In this document: positions 40,598 through 49,094 of the stretch, in pieces
How the letters are laid out: every line of letters starts with the position of its first letter
Position numbering within the stretch: position 1 is the first letter of the stretch
Assembly (NCBI RefSeq): GCF_000955955.1
Contig: NZ_JYJG01000125.1
Location: 1 to 55,348, forward strand
Direction: 5' to 3'
Source: Lentzea aerocolonigenes
GTDB lineage: Bacteria > Actinomycetota > Actinomycetes > Mycobacteriales > Pseudonocardiaceae
Length of the DNA stretch: 55,348 nt
Notes under the pieces: model-generated
Seen by the model: the letters and a program-made list of their open reading frames with translations, nothing else
What the model was told of the DNA's origin: nothing
The model's database searches: none
Made by a program: the position numbers and the translations under genes

Positions 40598-41110
40598 ATG
40601 AGACGGTTCGCCCTGTTCGTCCTGCTGTGCGCCGCGCTGACCGGCTGCGCCTCGCTCGCCGACCTGGCCACGCTGCAGTCCCGCATCCAGCACGAGGGCT
40701 ACCAGAAGGTCTCGGTGTACCACCGCTCCAACAACGGCACCGACACCCTGGAGATCAGCGCGTCCGGCTCGGACCCCGACAAGGTCGCCGAGATCGTCTG
40801 GGACACCTACCCCGAGCACCTCGACCGGCTGGTGATCACGCTCGACGGAACCGGTAAGCGCTACACCGAGGCCGACCTGCGCGAGGCGTTCGGCGAACGC
40901 CAGGTCACCGAGAAGCCGGACGACGACGCCGACGTCACGAAGACCATCGTCACCGGGGTGGTCGTCGCCGCCGTGACGTTCCTGCTGCTCGGCGCGGGCG
41001 CGGTCGTCCTCGTCGTGGTGCTGATGCGCCGCGCCCGCCACCGCAAGGCCCAGCAGTACCTGCAACAGCAACAGCCGTACTACCGGCCACCCTCCGGCCC
41101 CGCCGCTTAG
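40598..41110 (+). CDS. Lipoprotein with C-terminal transmembrane anchor
   Basis: 170 residues from the ATG at 40598. A lipoprotein signal (RRFALFVLLCAALTGCASL, Cys about 16) leads a ~90-residue extracytoplasmic domain (YHRSNNGTDTLEISASGSDPDKVAEIVWDTYPEHLDRLVITLDG; key part SDPDKVAEIVW), then one transmembrane helix (TGVVVAAVTFLLLGAGAVVLVVVLM) and a basic, Gln-rich cytosolic tail. Having both a lipid anchor and a late membrane helix is unusual. No family recognised. The next gene starts 9 nt after the stop and also encodes an anchored protein, so they may form a complex. Confidence 0.75.
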   Translation: MRRFALFVLLCAALTGCASLADLATLQSRIQHEGYQKVSVYHRSNNGTDTLEISASGSDPDKVAEIVWDTYPEHLDRLVITLDGTGKRYTEADLREAFGERQVTEKPDDDADVTKTIVTGVVVAAVTFLLLGAGAVVLVVVLMRRARHRKAQQYLQQQQPYYRPPSGPAA

Positions 41111-41119
41111 GACACCACG

Positions 41120-42091
41120 TTGACGCAGCCGCCGAACCAGCCCGGACCGAACCAGTACGGACCACCCCAGTACGGACCACCGCAGTACGGACCACCCCAG
41201 TGGGGCCCGCCGTACCCGGGCCCGCCACCCGTGCCGCCGAAGAAGAAGTCCCCGGTGGTCTTCCTCGTGCTCGGCCTCGTCGTCCTGCTGGCCGCCGCCG
41301 GTGTCCTCGGCACGGGGCTGGTCTGGCCGGGCTGGCTGAAGTCGCGCCCAGCCGTCGCCGTCGACCAGTCCTCGCCGGACAGCACCGCGAAGGCCGTCGA
41401 GGCCGCGCTCAACCGGCGCGACGTCGACCAGTTCGTGAACGTCCTCACGTGCAAGGACGGCCGCACCAAGGCCGACGGCAAGGACATCTCGCGGGCCGAG
41501 GAGATCCTCTACCGCGACATCGAACCGCTGAAGCCCAAGAGCAAGAAGGCAGACGTCCAGGCCACCTTCAAGGTCGACGAGGTCCGCAAGATCAAGCCCA
41601 GCGACCCGATCTACAACGACGGCAACAAGGACGCCACCGTGGCCATCATGTCCGTCGACTACCCGAAGGACAGCGGCCTCTCCAAGCAACGCGGCGTGCT
41701 CGCCATGTTCGAGGAGGACAACAAGTACGTCGTCTGCGAAATGGGCTTCGTCCCGGTCACCGACTCCCAGGAACCACCACCGGACCCGGACCCGGACAGC
41801 GCCACCGGCCGCATGCAGGCGTTCGCGAAAGCCGTGAACGACAAGGACATCGCCTCGGCCCGCAAGTACATGTGCTCCACCGCGCGCGCCGTCAACACGT
41901 GGGCGGAGAAGGCCATCGCCGCCGGCGGCAAACTGCGCCTGCACGACAAGGTGCAGACCACCAAGGCGAACGACGGCGGCCAGGTCCGCATGTGGTACAC
42001 GCTCAACGGCACCGAGACGAAGGCGGGCGGCTTCCTGCAGAAGGAGTCCGACGGCTGGTGCCTCTTGTCCTTCAACAACGACGCCAAGTAG
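41120..42091 (+). CDS. Proline-rich single-pass membrane protein with tandem extracytoplasmic domains
   Basis: 323 residues from the TTG at 41120 (AGGA 7 nt upstream). A cytosolic N-terminus of QYGPP repeats is followed by a basic stop (PKKKS), one transmembrane helix (VVFLVLGLVVLLAAAGVLGTGLVW) and two similar domains of the DUF4878/lumazine-binding-like type: AVDQSSPDSTAKAVEAALNRRDVDQFVNVLTC and ATGRMQAFAKAVNDKDIASARKYMC, each with one Cys in the same place. Such domains occur in many actinobacterial membrane proteins without known function. Probably co-expressed with the lipoprotein upstream; it converges on the next gene with only 1 bp between stops. Confidence 0.8.
   Translation: MTQPPNQPGPNQYGPPQYGPPQYGPPQWGPPYPGPPPVPPKKKSPVVFLVLGLVVLLAAAGVLGTGLVWPGWLKSRPAVAVDQSSPDSTAKAVEAALNRRDVDQFVNVLTCKDGRTKADGKDISRAEEILYRDIEPLKPKSKKADVQATFKVDEVRKIKPSDPIYNDGNKDATVAIMSVDYPKDSGLSKQRGVLAMFEEDNKYVVCEMGFVPVTDSQEPPPDPDPDSATGRMQAFAKAVNDKDIASARKYMCSTARAVNTWAEKAIAAGGKLRLHDKVQTTKANDGGQVRMWYTLNGTETKAGGFLQKESDGWCLLSFNNDAK
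41150..41208 (+). repeat. 15-bp tandem repeat encoding QYGPP units
   Basis: About four units of the type CAGTACGGACCACCC run through codons for repeated Gln-Tyr-Gly-Pro-Pro, the third and fourth degenerating (CCG, then CAGTGGGGCCCGCCG). The near-identity of the first units at the DNA level indicates recent slippage. In-frame length change would be tolerated. Confidence 0.8.
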
Positions 42092-42092
42092 A

Positions 42093-43031
42093 TCAGGACG
42101 CCCGCCGGGCCGAGCACACCGCCGATCCTCCCCACCGAGCGCCGTACAGGAGCCCTGGGAGCAGCCGCCGGAACCTCAGGTGGATCTCCCCTGCCCGGTC
42201 CACCGCGTGCTGGCTCCCGTCCGGCTCGCCGTCCGACCGCTGCAACACCCCGTCGAACGTCCGCACGAGCCGCCTGCGGTCGTGCTCGAACCGCACGCGC
42301 AGGTCGAACACCTCGCACGGCCGTTCGGGCACGTGCAGCACGCACGGGCGCATGACGTCGCGGTTGACCAACCGGTACCGGATCGCGAAGTCGTGCGTCT
42401 CGCCGCGGGCCAGCGGTTCGGCCGGCACGAGCACGAAGCCGGGGCGTTCGTGCGACGCCGAGCGCTCCTGCAGCGTGCCGCCGTAGAGCAGGTGCACGTC
42501 CACGTCCCGCCGGTGCACCGGGAACACCGCGGCGAATTCCAGCCGGTCCACCCCGTCCTGGTCGACGACGACCTGGTAGCGCTCCAGCACCTCTGGCTGC
42601 CCCTGGTCGAGCGCCACGGCCACGGCCAGTTCCGCGGTGTGCCAGCCGCCGGCGTCGCGCCGCGTGGTGGTGGCGGCCAGTTCGGCCAGCTGGTCCACGG
42701 CTTCGTCGACGCGCCGGCGCACGGTGCGGGAGTCGCGGTCGATCGCGGCCGCCACCCAGGTCACCCGGTCCTGGTAGAGCGGATGACGCACGTCGGGGAT
42801 GAGCCCGAACGCCGCCCGCGCGGCGAGCTGGAGGTCCTCCGGGAGCTGTTCGACCAGCTCGGTGAGCCTGGTGACGAGCTTCTGGCGAGCTGCCGACGGC
42901 CCGTCCGCCCTGGTGATCCCGCACGCGGCGGCCAGATCCGGACCCACCCGGTCCGCGATCTTGCCGTGCACGCCCCTCCCCTTCCGCAGGGTCTTCAGCT
43001 CACGGACCAGCTTCGCGTGCGTCGTCGTCAT
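42093..43031 (-). CDS. Uncharacterised actinobacterial protein
   Basis: 312 residues from the ATG at 43031 (GGAGAGCGGAG just upstream); the frame is open further back to 43175 without support. The N-terminal ~90 residues are basic and helical (KLVRELKTLRKGRGVHGKIADRVGPDL...; key part LRKGRGVHG), looking like a nucleic-acid or DNA-binding module; a second helical part contains YQDRVTWVAAAIDRDSRTVRRRVDEA; the rest is a predicted beta-rich domain (VFPVHRRDVDVHLLYGGTLQER, HDFAIRYRLVNRDVMRPC). I do not recognise the family. It lies next to a VWA protein on the same strand, 162 bp downstream of it. Confidence 0.75.
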   Translation of the reverse strand: MTTTHAKLVRELKTLRKGRGVHGKIADRVGPDLAAACGITRADGPSAARQKLVTRLTELVEQLPEDLQLAARAAFGLIPDVRHPLYQDRVTWVAAAIDRDSRTVRRRVDEAVDQLAELAATTTRRDAGGWHTAELAVAVALDQGQPEVLERYQVVVDQDGVDRLEFAAVFPVHRRDVDVHLLYGGTLQERSASHERPGFVLVPAEPLARGETHDFAIRYRLVNRDVMRPCVLHVPERPCEVFDLRVRFEHDRRRLVRTFDGVLQRSDGEPDGSQHAVDRAGEIHLRFRRLLPGLLYGARWGGSAVCSARRAS

Positions 43032-43193
43032 CTCCGCTCTCCTCCCTTGCGCGCTCACGTGCGGCGGAGGCAGGTTGCGTCGGGCGTGTGGACGAGAAGT
43101 GGACACGCCGTGGATCGGACGGGTCGTGGAAACACCGCTCAGGTCAGACATGGGTGCGACGTGATCGGACACCATCGCGAGGTGGTGGCACAG

Positions 43194-43766
43194 TCAGACG
43201 TGGTCCGGCCGCAGGACCGTCCGCGCCACCGAAGAGGCGAGGGCGATGCCGATCCGGACACCGTCGCGGCCGAGGAAGACCCGCGAGGTGCTGATGCGGT
43301 CCAGTGCCGGCGGGTCGACGGCACCGAGCCCGAACGCGATCATCTCCGGGCACGACGCCGTGGCGGTGAGCCGTGCCAGCGCCTCGGGCCAGGCGTGATC
43401 GGTCGCGTGGCCGTCGGAGATGAAGAACAGCACCGGCCGGCGCACGCGGATCCGCTGTGCCTTCAGGCTGTGCACATCGCGCTCGATCACCGTGCGCAGC
43501 AGGGTGAACGCGGATCCGAAGTCGGAACCCGATTCCTGCTGCGGTGTAATAGTTTCGGATGGGTCGATCGCCGCGCGCAACGGCTGGACGACCTGCGGGC
43601 TGTCAGCGAAAACGACCACGCAGAGCCGAATCTGGGCGGCGGCGCGACGTTCCGCGTGCACCACCCCGCGGAACTCGCGCATTCCGGCGTTGACCTCGGC
43701 GATGTGGTCGGTCATCGAGCACGACACGTCGCAGACCACGTAGCAGGGCAACACGTCCAGCACCAT
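43194..43766 (-). CDS. VWA-domain protein (TerY-like)
   Basis: 190 residues from the ATG at 43766 (GAGGGG 7 nt upstream; a GTG at 43787 is less likely). It is a bare von Willebrand A domain: MIDAS DVSCSM at about residues 12-17, the Thr region SETITPQQESGSDFGSA and LFFISDGHATDHAW with the third MIDAS aspartate. The start LDVLPCYVVCDVSCSMTDHIAEVN resembles TerY proteins of tellurium-resistance/TerY-P conflict clusters, though the usual kinase and phosphatase partners are absent. Likely a cytosolic metal-dependent interaction module. Divergent from the SARP regulator gene. Confidence 0.85.
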   Translation of the reverse strand: MVLDVLPCYVVCDVSCSMTDHIAEVNAGMREFRGVVHAERRAAAQIRLCVVVFADSPQVVQPLRAAIDPSETITPQQESGSDFGSAFTLLRTVIERDVHSLKAQRIRVRRPVLFFISDGHATDHAWPEALARLTATASCPEMIAFGLGAVDPPALDRISTSRVFLGRDGVRIGIALASSVARTVLRPDHV

Positions 43767-43916
43767 CGGCTTCCCCCTCAGCACCAAGCGTCACCGGGGA
43801 AACGGTTACCGAATCGTGTTGATCGTTCGTGGACAAAAAGATGATTCGCTGACACATCAACGGGCCCTTGCGCGACATTCCTCCCGGACAGAGGGTCGGA
43901 CACCGAGGAGGACGGC

Positions 43917-46820
43917 GTGGATTTCCGGATGCTGGGTCCGCTGGAGGCGTGGCACGACAACACCCCGGTGTCCTTGGGAGACCAGCAGCAACGGTTCATC
44001 CTCGTCGTGCTTCTCTTACACGCGAACAAACCCGTGTCACCCGAACGGCTCACCGAGACGGTGTGGCCGGAGAACCCCGACCGCCGAAGCCTCGTCCGCA
44101 GCTACATCAAGAGGCTGCGCACCGCGTTCGAAGGCACCGACGCGACGATCGAGACGACCGCGACCGGGTACGTGCTGCGCGTCGACGAGGACCAGATCGA
44201 CGTGGTGCGGTTCGACCGGCTGCGCGAGCAGGCGGCACGAGCGTTGCAGGACAACGACCAGCGTGGAGCGATCGAGCTGCTGCGAGCGGCGGTGGCGCTG
44301 CGGCGCGGGCGGTTCCTGGAGGACATCGACATCGACCGGGTCGGTGGCACCGAGGTGATCCCGCCGGACGAGAGCTACTACGACGCGCTCGGTGACCTGG
44401 CCGAGTTGGAGCTGGACTCCGGCCACCACCGGTCGGCCAGAGACCGGATGCGCCGCGCCGTCCGGACCGTTCCGGAGAACCAGAAGTACGCCGAGCTCCT
44501 GATGCGCGCGTTGATCGCGTGTCGCGACCGGGTCGGTGCGATCAGGGTCTTCGTCTCCGCGACCGAGGCACTCGCCGAGCTCGGCATCGAGCCGGGAACC
44601 GTCCTGCGCAACCTCGCGGAGCGCGCCCGGCGAGGTGACCCGGTCAGCTCGCTGCCGTCACGTCCAGGAGGGTTCACCGGCCGGTCCGGCGAACTGGACA
44701 CGATCGAGTCCGCCGCCGCCGGCTCGGACGAACGACGAGCGGTGTGGATCAGCGGCGCACCCGGCGTGGGCAAGACCGGTCTGGCCGTGGAAGCGGCGCA
44801 CCGCCTGCGTCACCGCTTCCCGGACGGCCAGCTCATGGTGCGGCTCAACGGGTTCACCCCGAACGTGGCGCCGATGTCCATCTCGGACGCGCTCACGCAG
44901 CTGCTCACCGAGCTGGGCGTGCCCGCCGAGCAGATCCCGGACACGGTCGGCCGCAAGTCCACGCTCTACCAGTCCCACCTCTACGGCACGAAGACCCTTC
45001 TGGTGCTGGACAACGCTGTCTCACCCGAACAGATCAGGCCGCTGCTGCCCGAGGCGCGGGACTGCTTCGCCGTCGTGACGAGCAGGAGGATGGGCGAGCC
45101 CGACATCAGCGAGCACGTCCGGCTCGGGCCGCTGCCGGCGAGCGACGCCACCGCGTTGTTCCAGCGGCTGACCGGTCCGCTCCGCGGTGGCAGGCCGGCG
45201 GACATCGCGGGTTTGGTGAAGCGCTGCGGGTACCTGCCGATGCCCATCACGGTGGCCGCGGCAACGTTGCGCAGGCACGACAGGTGGTCGCTGGAGCACC
45301 TGCTCACGCTGATGGACGAAGACGGCCCGTGGCGGTTAGACGGCGCCGCAGCCGTGCACGCCTCCTACCGGCTGCTCGACGAACGGCAGCAGGAGGTCTT
45401 CCGGCTGTTCGGGCACCTGCCGGGCCCGCACGTCGATCTCGTCGCCGCGGCGGCGCTCGTGGGCCACGACGTCTCCGAGACCCGCAAGCTGCTCGACGAC
45501 CTGCACGAGGTCTGCCTGCTCGAGGAGATCGCGCCGGACCGCTACCAGATGCTCGACTCGATCAAGGAGTTCGCCGCCTTCGAGCCCGCTCCCGAGCACG
45601 CTTTGGCGCGCCTGCTGGACTTCTACCTCGTCACCCTGGCCAACGCGGCCGGCACCGCGTACCCGTTCGACCGCGCGGCCCAGCCGTCCGTGGACCGCGA
45701 GAGCCCGCTCAGCCTGCGGTTCACCGAGGCGGGCGCGGCGCAGGCGTGGATCACCGCCGAGCTGGACAACGTGGTCGCCGCGATCCAGCACGCCGCCACG
45801 AACGCGTTGCCCGGCCACGCGTGGCAGCTCGCCGTGCTGATCTGGCGGCACTTCAACACGGCGAACCGGTTCGAGGACTGGATCGCCACCCTGGAGCTGG
45901 CCAAGGAGACCACCGACAGCTACGGACAGGCGCACGTGTTGCTGCGCCTGGCGATCGCGCACGACCGGCGTGGTCTGCACGCCAAAGCGCTCGAACTCGC
46001 CAGGCAAGCCCTGCCGCACTGGACCGGGCTCGGCGACGTGCACGGTGAGGCCGCGACGCTCTGCACGATCGCGATCTGCACGATGAAACTGGGCTCGCAC
46101 ACCGAGGCGATGCGGCAGTTCGAGGCAGCGCTGGAGAAGTACGAGCAGTGCGGGGATCTTCGCGGCCAGGCGCACGCGCTCAGCCAGCTCGGCTATCTGA
46201 GCGAGCAGCACCACCAGTACGAAGCCGCGTTGCACCGGCAGGAGGAGTCGGTGCGGATCCTGCGGGAGATCGGGCATCTGCGCGGGCTGGCGCACTCGTT
46301 GGACAACCTCGGTGCGATCCAGCAGCACCTGGGCATGCTGGACGAGGCGATTCCCAACCACGTGGAAGCGCACGAGCTCGCGGTGCGGCTGGACGACTCC
46401 TGCGTGGCCGCCTACGCGTTGACGAACCTCGCGGACGCGTATCGGCTGCGCGGCCGGTACACCGAGGCCGTGCACCACCTCAAGCAGGCCTCCGACGCTG
46501 CGGCCGGGGTCGACGACGCCGACCTCAAGGCCAGGATGTTCCGCGTCCGGGCCGCGACGGCGGGCGACGCTGGTGACCGGGTCGCGGCGCTGCGGCTCTA
46601 CGAGTCACTGCTGGGCCTGGCGACCGACACGGGCAACCGCACCCACCGGGCGTACGGCGAAATCGGTGTGGCGCAGTCGATGCACGCGCTCGGCAGGCAC
46701 TCCGACGCCGTGGTGCACTGGGACGCGGCCTCCGAGGTGTTCGCCGAGCTCGGCCAGCCGGAAGCGGAGGAGGTGCGAGACGAGCGCGCCGCACTGACCT
46801 GTGCGTGCGGTCAGCGTTAG
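43917..46820 (+). CDS. SARP-NB-ARC-TPR pathway regulator (AfsR-like)
   Basis: 967 residues from the GTG at 43917 (GAGGAGG upstream). Full domain order: OmpR-like winged helix (FRMLGPLEAWHDNTPVSLG ... SYIKRLRTAF) at 1-95, bacterial transcriptional activator domain to about 245, NB-ARC with Walker A WISGAPGVGKTGLAVEAA (about 280-287), LLVLDNAVSPEQ, VVTSRRMGE, and about eight TPR units. Unlike the AfsR-like gene at 28959, the SARP part is complete. Members switch on secondary-metabolite or developmental genes. Its stop overlaps the XRE gene tail to tail by 4 bp. No biosynthetic genes are visible nearby, so the target is unknown. Confidence 0.94.
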   Translation: MDFRMLGPLEAWHDNTPVSLGDQQQRFILVVLLLHANKPVSPERLTETVWPENPDRRSLVRSYIKRLRTAFEGTDATIETTATGYVLRVDEDQIDVVRFDRLREQAARALQDNDQRGAIELLRAAVALRRGRFLEDIDIDRVGGTEVIPPDESYYDALGDLAELELDSGHHRSARDRMRRAVRTVPENQKYAELLMRALIACRDRVGAIRVFVSATEALAELGIEPGTVLRNLAERARRGDPVSSLPSRPGGFTGRSGELDTIESAAAGSDERRAVWISGAPGVGKTGLAVEAAHRLRHRFPDGQLMVRLNGFTPNVAPMSISDALTQLLTELGVPAEQIPDTVGRKSTLYQSHLYGTKTLLVLDNAVSPEQIRPLLPEARDCFAVVTSRRMGEPDISEHVRLGPLPASDATALFQRLTGPLRGGRPADIAGLVKRCGYLPMPITVAAATLRRHDRWSLEHLLTLMDEDGPWRLDGAAAVHASYRLLDERQQEVFRLFGHLPGPHVDLVAAAALVGHDVSETRKLLDDLHEVCLLEEIAPDRYQMLDSIKEFAAFEPAPEHALARLLDFYLVTLANAAGTAYPFDRAAQPSVDRESPLSLRFTEAGAAQAWITAELDNVVAAIQHAATNALPGHAWQLAVLIWRHFNTANRFEDWIATLELAKETTDSYGQAHVLLRLAIAHDRRGLHAKALELARQALPHWTGLGDVHGEAATLCTIAICTMKLGSHTEAMRQFEAALEKYEQCGDLRGQAHALSQLGYLSEQHHQYEAALHRQEESVRILREIGHLRGLAHSLDNLGAIQQHLGMLDEAIPNHVEAHELAVRLDDSCVAAYALTNLADAYRLRGRYTEAVHHLKQASDAAAGVDDADLKARMFRVRAATAGDAGDRVAALRLYESLLGLATDTGNRTHRAYGEIGVAQSMHALGRHSDAVVHWDAASEVFAELGQPEAEEVRDERAALTCACGQR

Positions 46821-47950
46821 GCCAGAAGTCGTCTGAGGTCGGGGAAGATCTCTCGCACGGCACCGTGGTTGTGCCATCTGCCCAGGGTTCTGGTCAGCTG
46901 GTGCAGGTCCGTCCTGATGGTCGCGGAGTCGACGTGCGCCGCGTCGTCCATGATGCCGGCGAACGTGACGCAACTCTGGCCGACCTCGCCGGACAACGCG
47001 TAGGCCAGCGACAGCCTGGTGCCGAAACGAGCCCTGGCGCGACGGGACGAGGCCGGCAACAGCGTGAGCTGCCGGTCCAGCACCGCGGCCGCCTCGACGG
47101 TGAGCCCGAGGTCGCACAACGACCACCCCCTGGCCAGTTCCAGCGGATCGGGCGCGCTGGAACCGAGCACGGGGTAGGGACCCTCCTGCTCTACGGCCCC
47201 GATCGGTTGTGCGGCACGGTCGAACGCTCTCTCGGCGGCGTACCGGTCTCCCGCGAGCGCATGGCCCTGAGCTTCCCGCCTGGCCGCCAGCGCGAGCACG
47301 CGCAAGCCCGCCTGACCTATCCACTGGGCCTGCTGGGCGAGGGTGATCGTGCCGCGGGCGTCCTGCCGGTAGAGCGCCAGCCCGGCCTCGCGGACGAACG
47401 TGTAGCTGGCGATGTCCGGATCACCCGCGGCGCGGGACAGTTCCGAGGCCTGCCGGGTCCACCGCAGCGCGTCCCGCTCGTCCCCCGCCTCCTGGCTCAT
47501 CCAGCCCGTGTACTCGGCGATGCGTGCCGCGAGGCGCAGCAACGTCGTGCCGGCGGGTCCGGTGTTCTCGCGCGCGAGCCCGTGAACCGTGTGCTGCAAG
47601 GCTTTCAGCGGTTCGAGGAGCAACGTCGGGCTGGTGAGCAGGCCCAGTCTTCTCAGCTGTTCGAACGAGGCGCGCATCCCGCCGATCACCAGCTCGTCCG
47701 GCACCGGTCGCGACCGGATGCCCGCGGCGGCGGCAGGTGGAGAGCTGTACAGCGCCGCCTCGAGCAGCTTGCCGCCGACGCCGAGCACGCCGTCGCACAA
47801 CCTCGCGACCGTCGGCGTGGGAGGTTTGACGTCATTCTCGATCTTGCTGAGATAACCCTTGCTGTAATGAATCAGCTTCGCCAGCTGACCCATCGACAAA
47901 CCCGCCGCGATGCGGTATTCCCGCAGCTGTTCACCAAAAGTTCCGGCCAC
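46817..47950 (-). CDS. XRE-family regulator with TPR-like C-terminal domain
   Basis: 377 residues. An N-terminal helix-turn-helix (FGEQLREYRIAAGLSMGQLAKLIHYSKGYLSKIEND; key part IHYSKGYLSKIEN) is followed by ~290 helical residues with TPR-like repeats (AARIAEYTGWMSQEAGDERDALRWTRQAS, AGLALYRQDARGTITLAQQAQ). This layout is common in actinobacteria and reminiscent of peptide-sensing Rgg/PlcR-type regulators, which bind short peptides in their TPRs. A 57-residue secreted peptide is encoded immediately upstream on the same strand, which makes a peptide-receptor pairing worth testing. Confidence 0.88.
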   Translation of the reverse strand: MAGTFGEQLREYRIAAGLSMGQLAKLIHYSKGYLSKIENDVKPPTPTVARLCDGVLGVGGKLLEAALYSSPPAAAAGIRSRPVPDELVIGGMRASFEQLRRLGLLTSPTLLLEPLKALQHTVHGLARENTGPAGTTLLRLAARIAEYTGWMSQEAGDERDALRWTRQASELSRAAGDPDIASYTFVREAGLALYRQDARGTITLAQQAQWIGQAGLRVLALAARREAQGHALAGDRYAAERAFDRAAQPIGAVEQEGPYPVLGSSAPDPLELARGWSLCDLGLTVEAAAVLDRQLTLLPASSRRARARFGTRLSLAYALSGEVGQSCVTFAGIMDDAAHVDSATIRTDLHQLTRTLGRWHNHGAVREIFPDLRRLLA

Positions 47951-48008
47951 GACTGCCTCCCGCTCCGGCGTCGACCGAGTACACCATCCCGACTCTCCTC
48001 AACGCAAT

Positions 48009-48039
48009 CGCCCCGGCCACGCCACAAATGGCCGGGGCG
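48009..48039. terminator. Hairpin terminator of the small peptide gene
   Basis: Perfect 11-bp stem CGCCCCGGCCA (48009-48019) with TGGCCGGGGCG (48029-48039), 9-base loop, starting 15 bp past the stop of the peptide gene on the minus strand. It separates the peptide gene from the XRE gene and implies independent, strong transcription of the peptide. Confidence 0.8.
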
Positions 48040-48054
48040 CATTCACGACTTACC

Positions 48055-48228
48055 TCAGTCGTGCCACGGGTGCCCGCCGCCTTCCTGGGTCTCCGTGGTG
48101 GTCGTGGGAGGTGGCGGGGTGGTGTCGTCCGCGTTGGCCGCGACGCCGCCGGAAACGGAGGCGGCGACGACGAGTGCGGTCAGCAACGTGACGACACCGG
48201 CGGCGAAACTGGACACGGTTTTGGACAT
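48055..48228 (-). CDS. 57-residue secreted peptide
   Basis: Small gene with ATG at 48228 and a very good Shine-Dalgarno (GGAGG, 7 nt). The product begins MSKTVSSFAAGVVTLL, has a hydrophobic core and a probable signal-peptidase site near GGVAANA, and leaves a short mature peptide: DDTTPPPPTTTTE followed by a TQEGGGHPWHD end. The mature part is acidic, Pro/Thr-rich, with His-x-x-His (HPWH) at the C-terminus, which could bind metal. It has its own terminator. No family recognised. The location, between an XRE-TPR-like regulator and a TIR-like protein, recalls peptide-plus-TIR-like (Fxs) systems, but there is no FxSxx ending and no radical SAM gene. Confidence 0.75.
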   Translation of the reverse strand: MSKTVSSFAAGVVTLLTALVVAASVSGGVAANADDTTPPPPTTTTETQEGGGHPWHD

Positions 48229-48445
48229 GACGAATCCTCCGAAGGAAATCGCAATTGATTCCGGGATTTCGCCCGCCGTTCTGCGGGCTACTTCGAGGAT
48301 TCATCTTCAAAAACCGCGAAAACAGGTGTTTCCCGTTGCCCGCCGCAGCGGTCAACGTCCACTCCTCATCCACTTCTGGTCAACACCCGGCGCGGACGCT
48401 GACGCCCGACCGGCCGCCGGCCGGTCGCGGAAGAGGAGGTACCGA

Positions 48446-49051
48446 GTGATCGAGTCCTACGACATCGCGGTGTCGTTCACCGAGGAGCAGCGCGCGGTGG
48501 CCGGCGAGGTGGCCGAGGCGTGCCGGCAGCGCGGCCTGACCGTGCTGGAGGGCAACGACTCCCCGGAGGCGCAGGTGCGCTTCCTCGTCCCGTTCGTCTC
48601 CACTGTGGACGATCTCGCGGCGGGGAACGAGCACGTGCTGCCAGTCCTGCTCGGCGAGGTGCCGGAGACGTTGCCGCACACGACGTTCCTGCGCGCGGAC
48701 GAGGGCCTGGTGGACGCACTGGTCAGCCGCGTCGAGGCAGCGGAAACCGCCGGCCAGGACCGGGTCTTCGTCACCGAGGTGATGTCGCTCGAGGCACCGC
48801 CGACGACCAGCAACGCCTTGCGCGACCTGGCCGAGCAGTTCGCCGTCGCGTCTCCTGGACTCACCAAGCGCGGCCTCGCCGGCACCGTGCACCTGGGCGA
48901 CAGCACGATCGCCGTGCGCGTCGAACGATCGGGCGACACCGTGTACGCGGTGGAAGTCCGCGGCGACGACACGGTGAACTTCGTCGTCCTCGGCGGTTCC
49001 ACCGAGCTGTTCCCCACGCTGTGCCAGCGAATCGAGGACATGCTCCGCTGA
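48446..49051 (+). CDS. Reduced TIR-like domain protein
   Basis: 201 residues from the GTG at 48446 (GGAGG 6 nt upstream). The opening ESYDIAVSFTEEQRAVAGEVAEACRQRGLTV is the first strand and helix of a bacterial TIR domain (YDIAVSF box), and FLVPFVSTVDDL with HVLPVLLGEVPETLPHTTF matches its last strands. The stretch between, which in active TIR proteins holds the BB loop and the catalytic Glu, is nearly absent (GNDSPEAQVR only). The second half (from about residue 110) is an unrelated alpha/beta domain ending CQRIEDMLR. It therefore looks like a non-enzymatic TIR, perhaps an adaptor or decoy. Convergent with the large ATPase gene. Confidence 0.7.
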   Translation: MIESYDIAVSFTEEQRAVAGEVAEACRQRGLTVLEGNDSPEAQVRFLVPFVSTVDDLAAGNEHVLPVLLGEVPETLPHTTFLRADEGLVDALVSRVEAAETAGQDRVFVTEVMSLEAPPTTSNALRDLAEQFAVASPGLTKRGLAGTVHLGDSTIAVRVERSGDTVYAVEVRGDDTVNFVVLGGSTELFPTLCQRIEDMLR

Positions 49052-49060
49052 GACGCGAAA

Positions 49061-49090
49061 AGGGCGGTGCCCCGTCCGGGACACCGCCCT
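49061..49090. terminator. Bidirectional hairpin terminator
   Basis: AGGGCGGTG (49061-49069) pairs with CACCGCCCT (49082-49090); an inner CCCCG/GGGA part can extend it. An A-run (GAAAA) precedes it on the plus strand, giving a T-run for minus-strand transcripts. It lies between the convergent TIR-like and large ATPase genes. Confidence 0.8.
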
Positions 49091-49094
49091 CGCC

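Noticed and set aside
48055..48228. Assignment of the peptide as an FxsA-type precursor
   Set aside because: The C-terminus is HPWHD, not FxSxx, and no radical SAM maturase or Fxs TPR gene is in the window.
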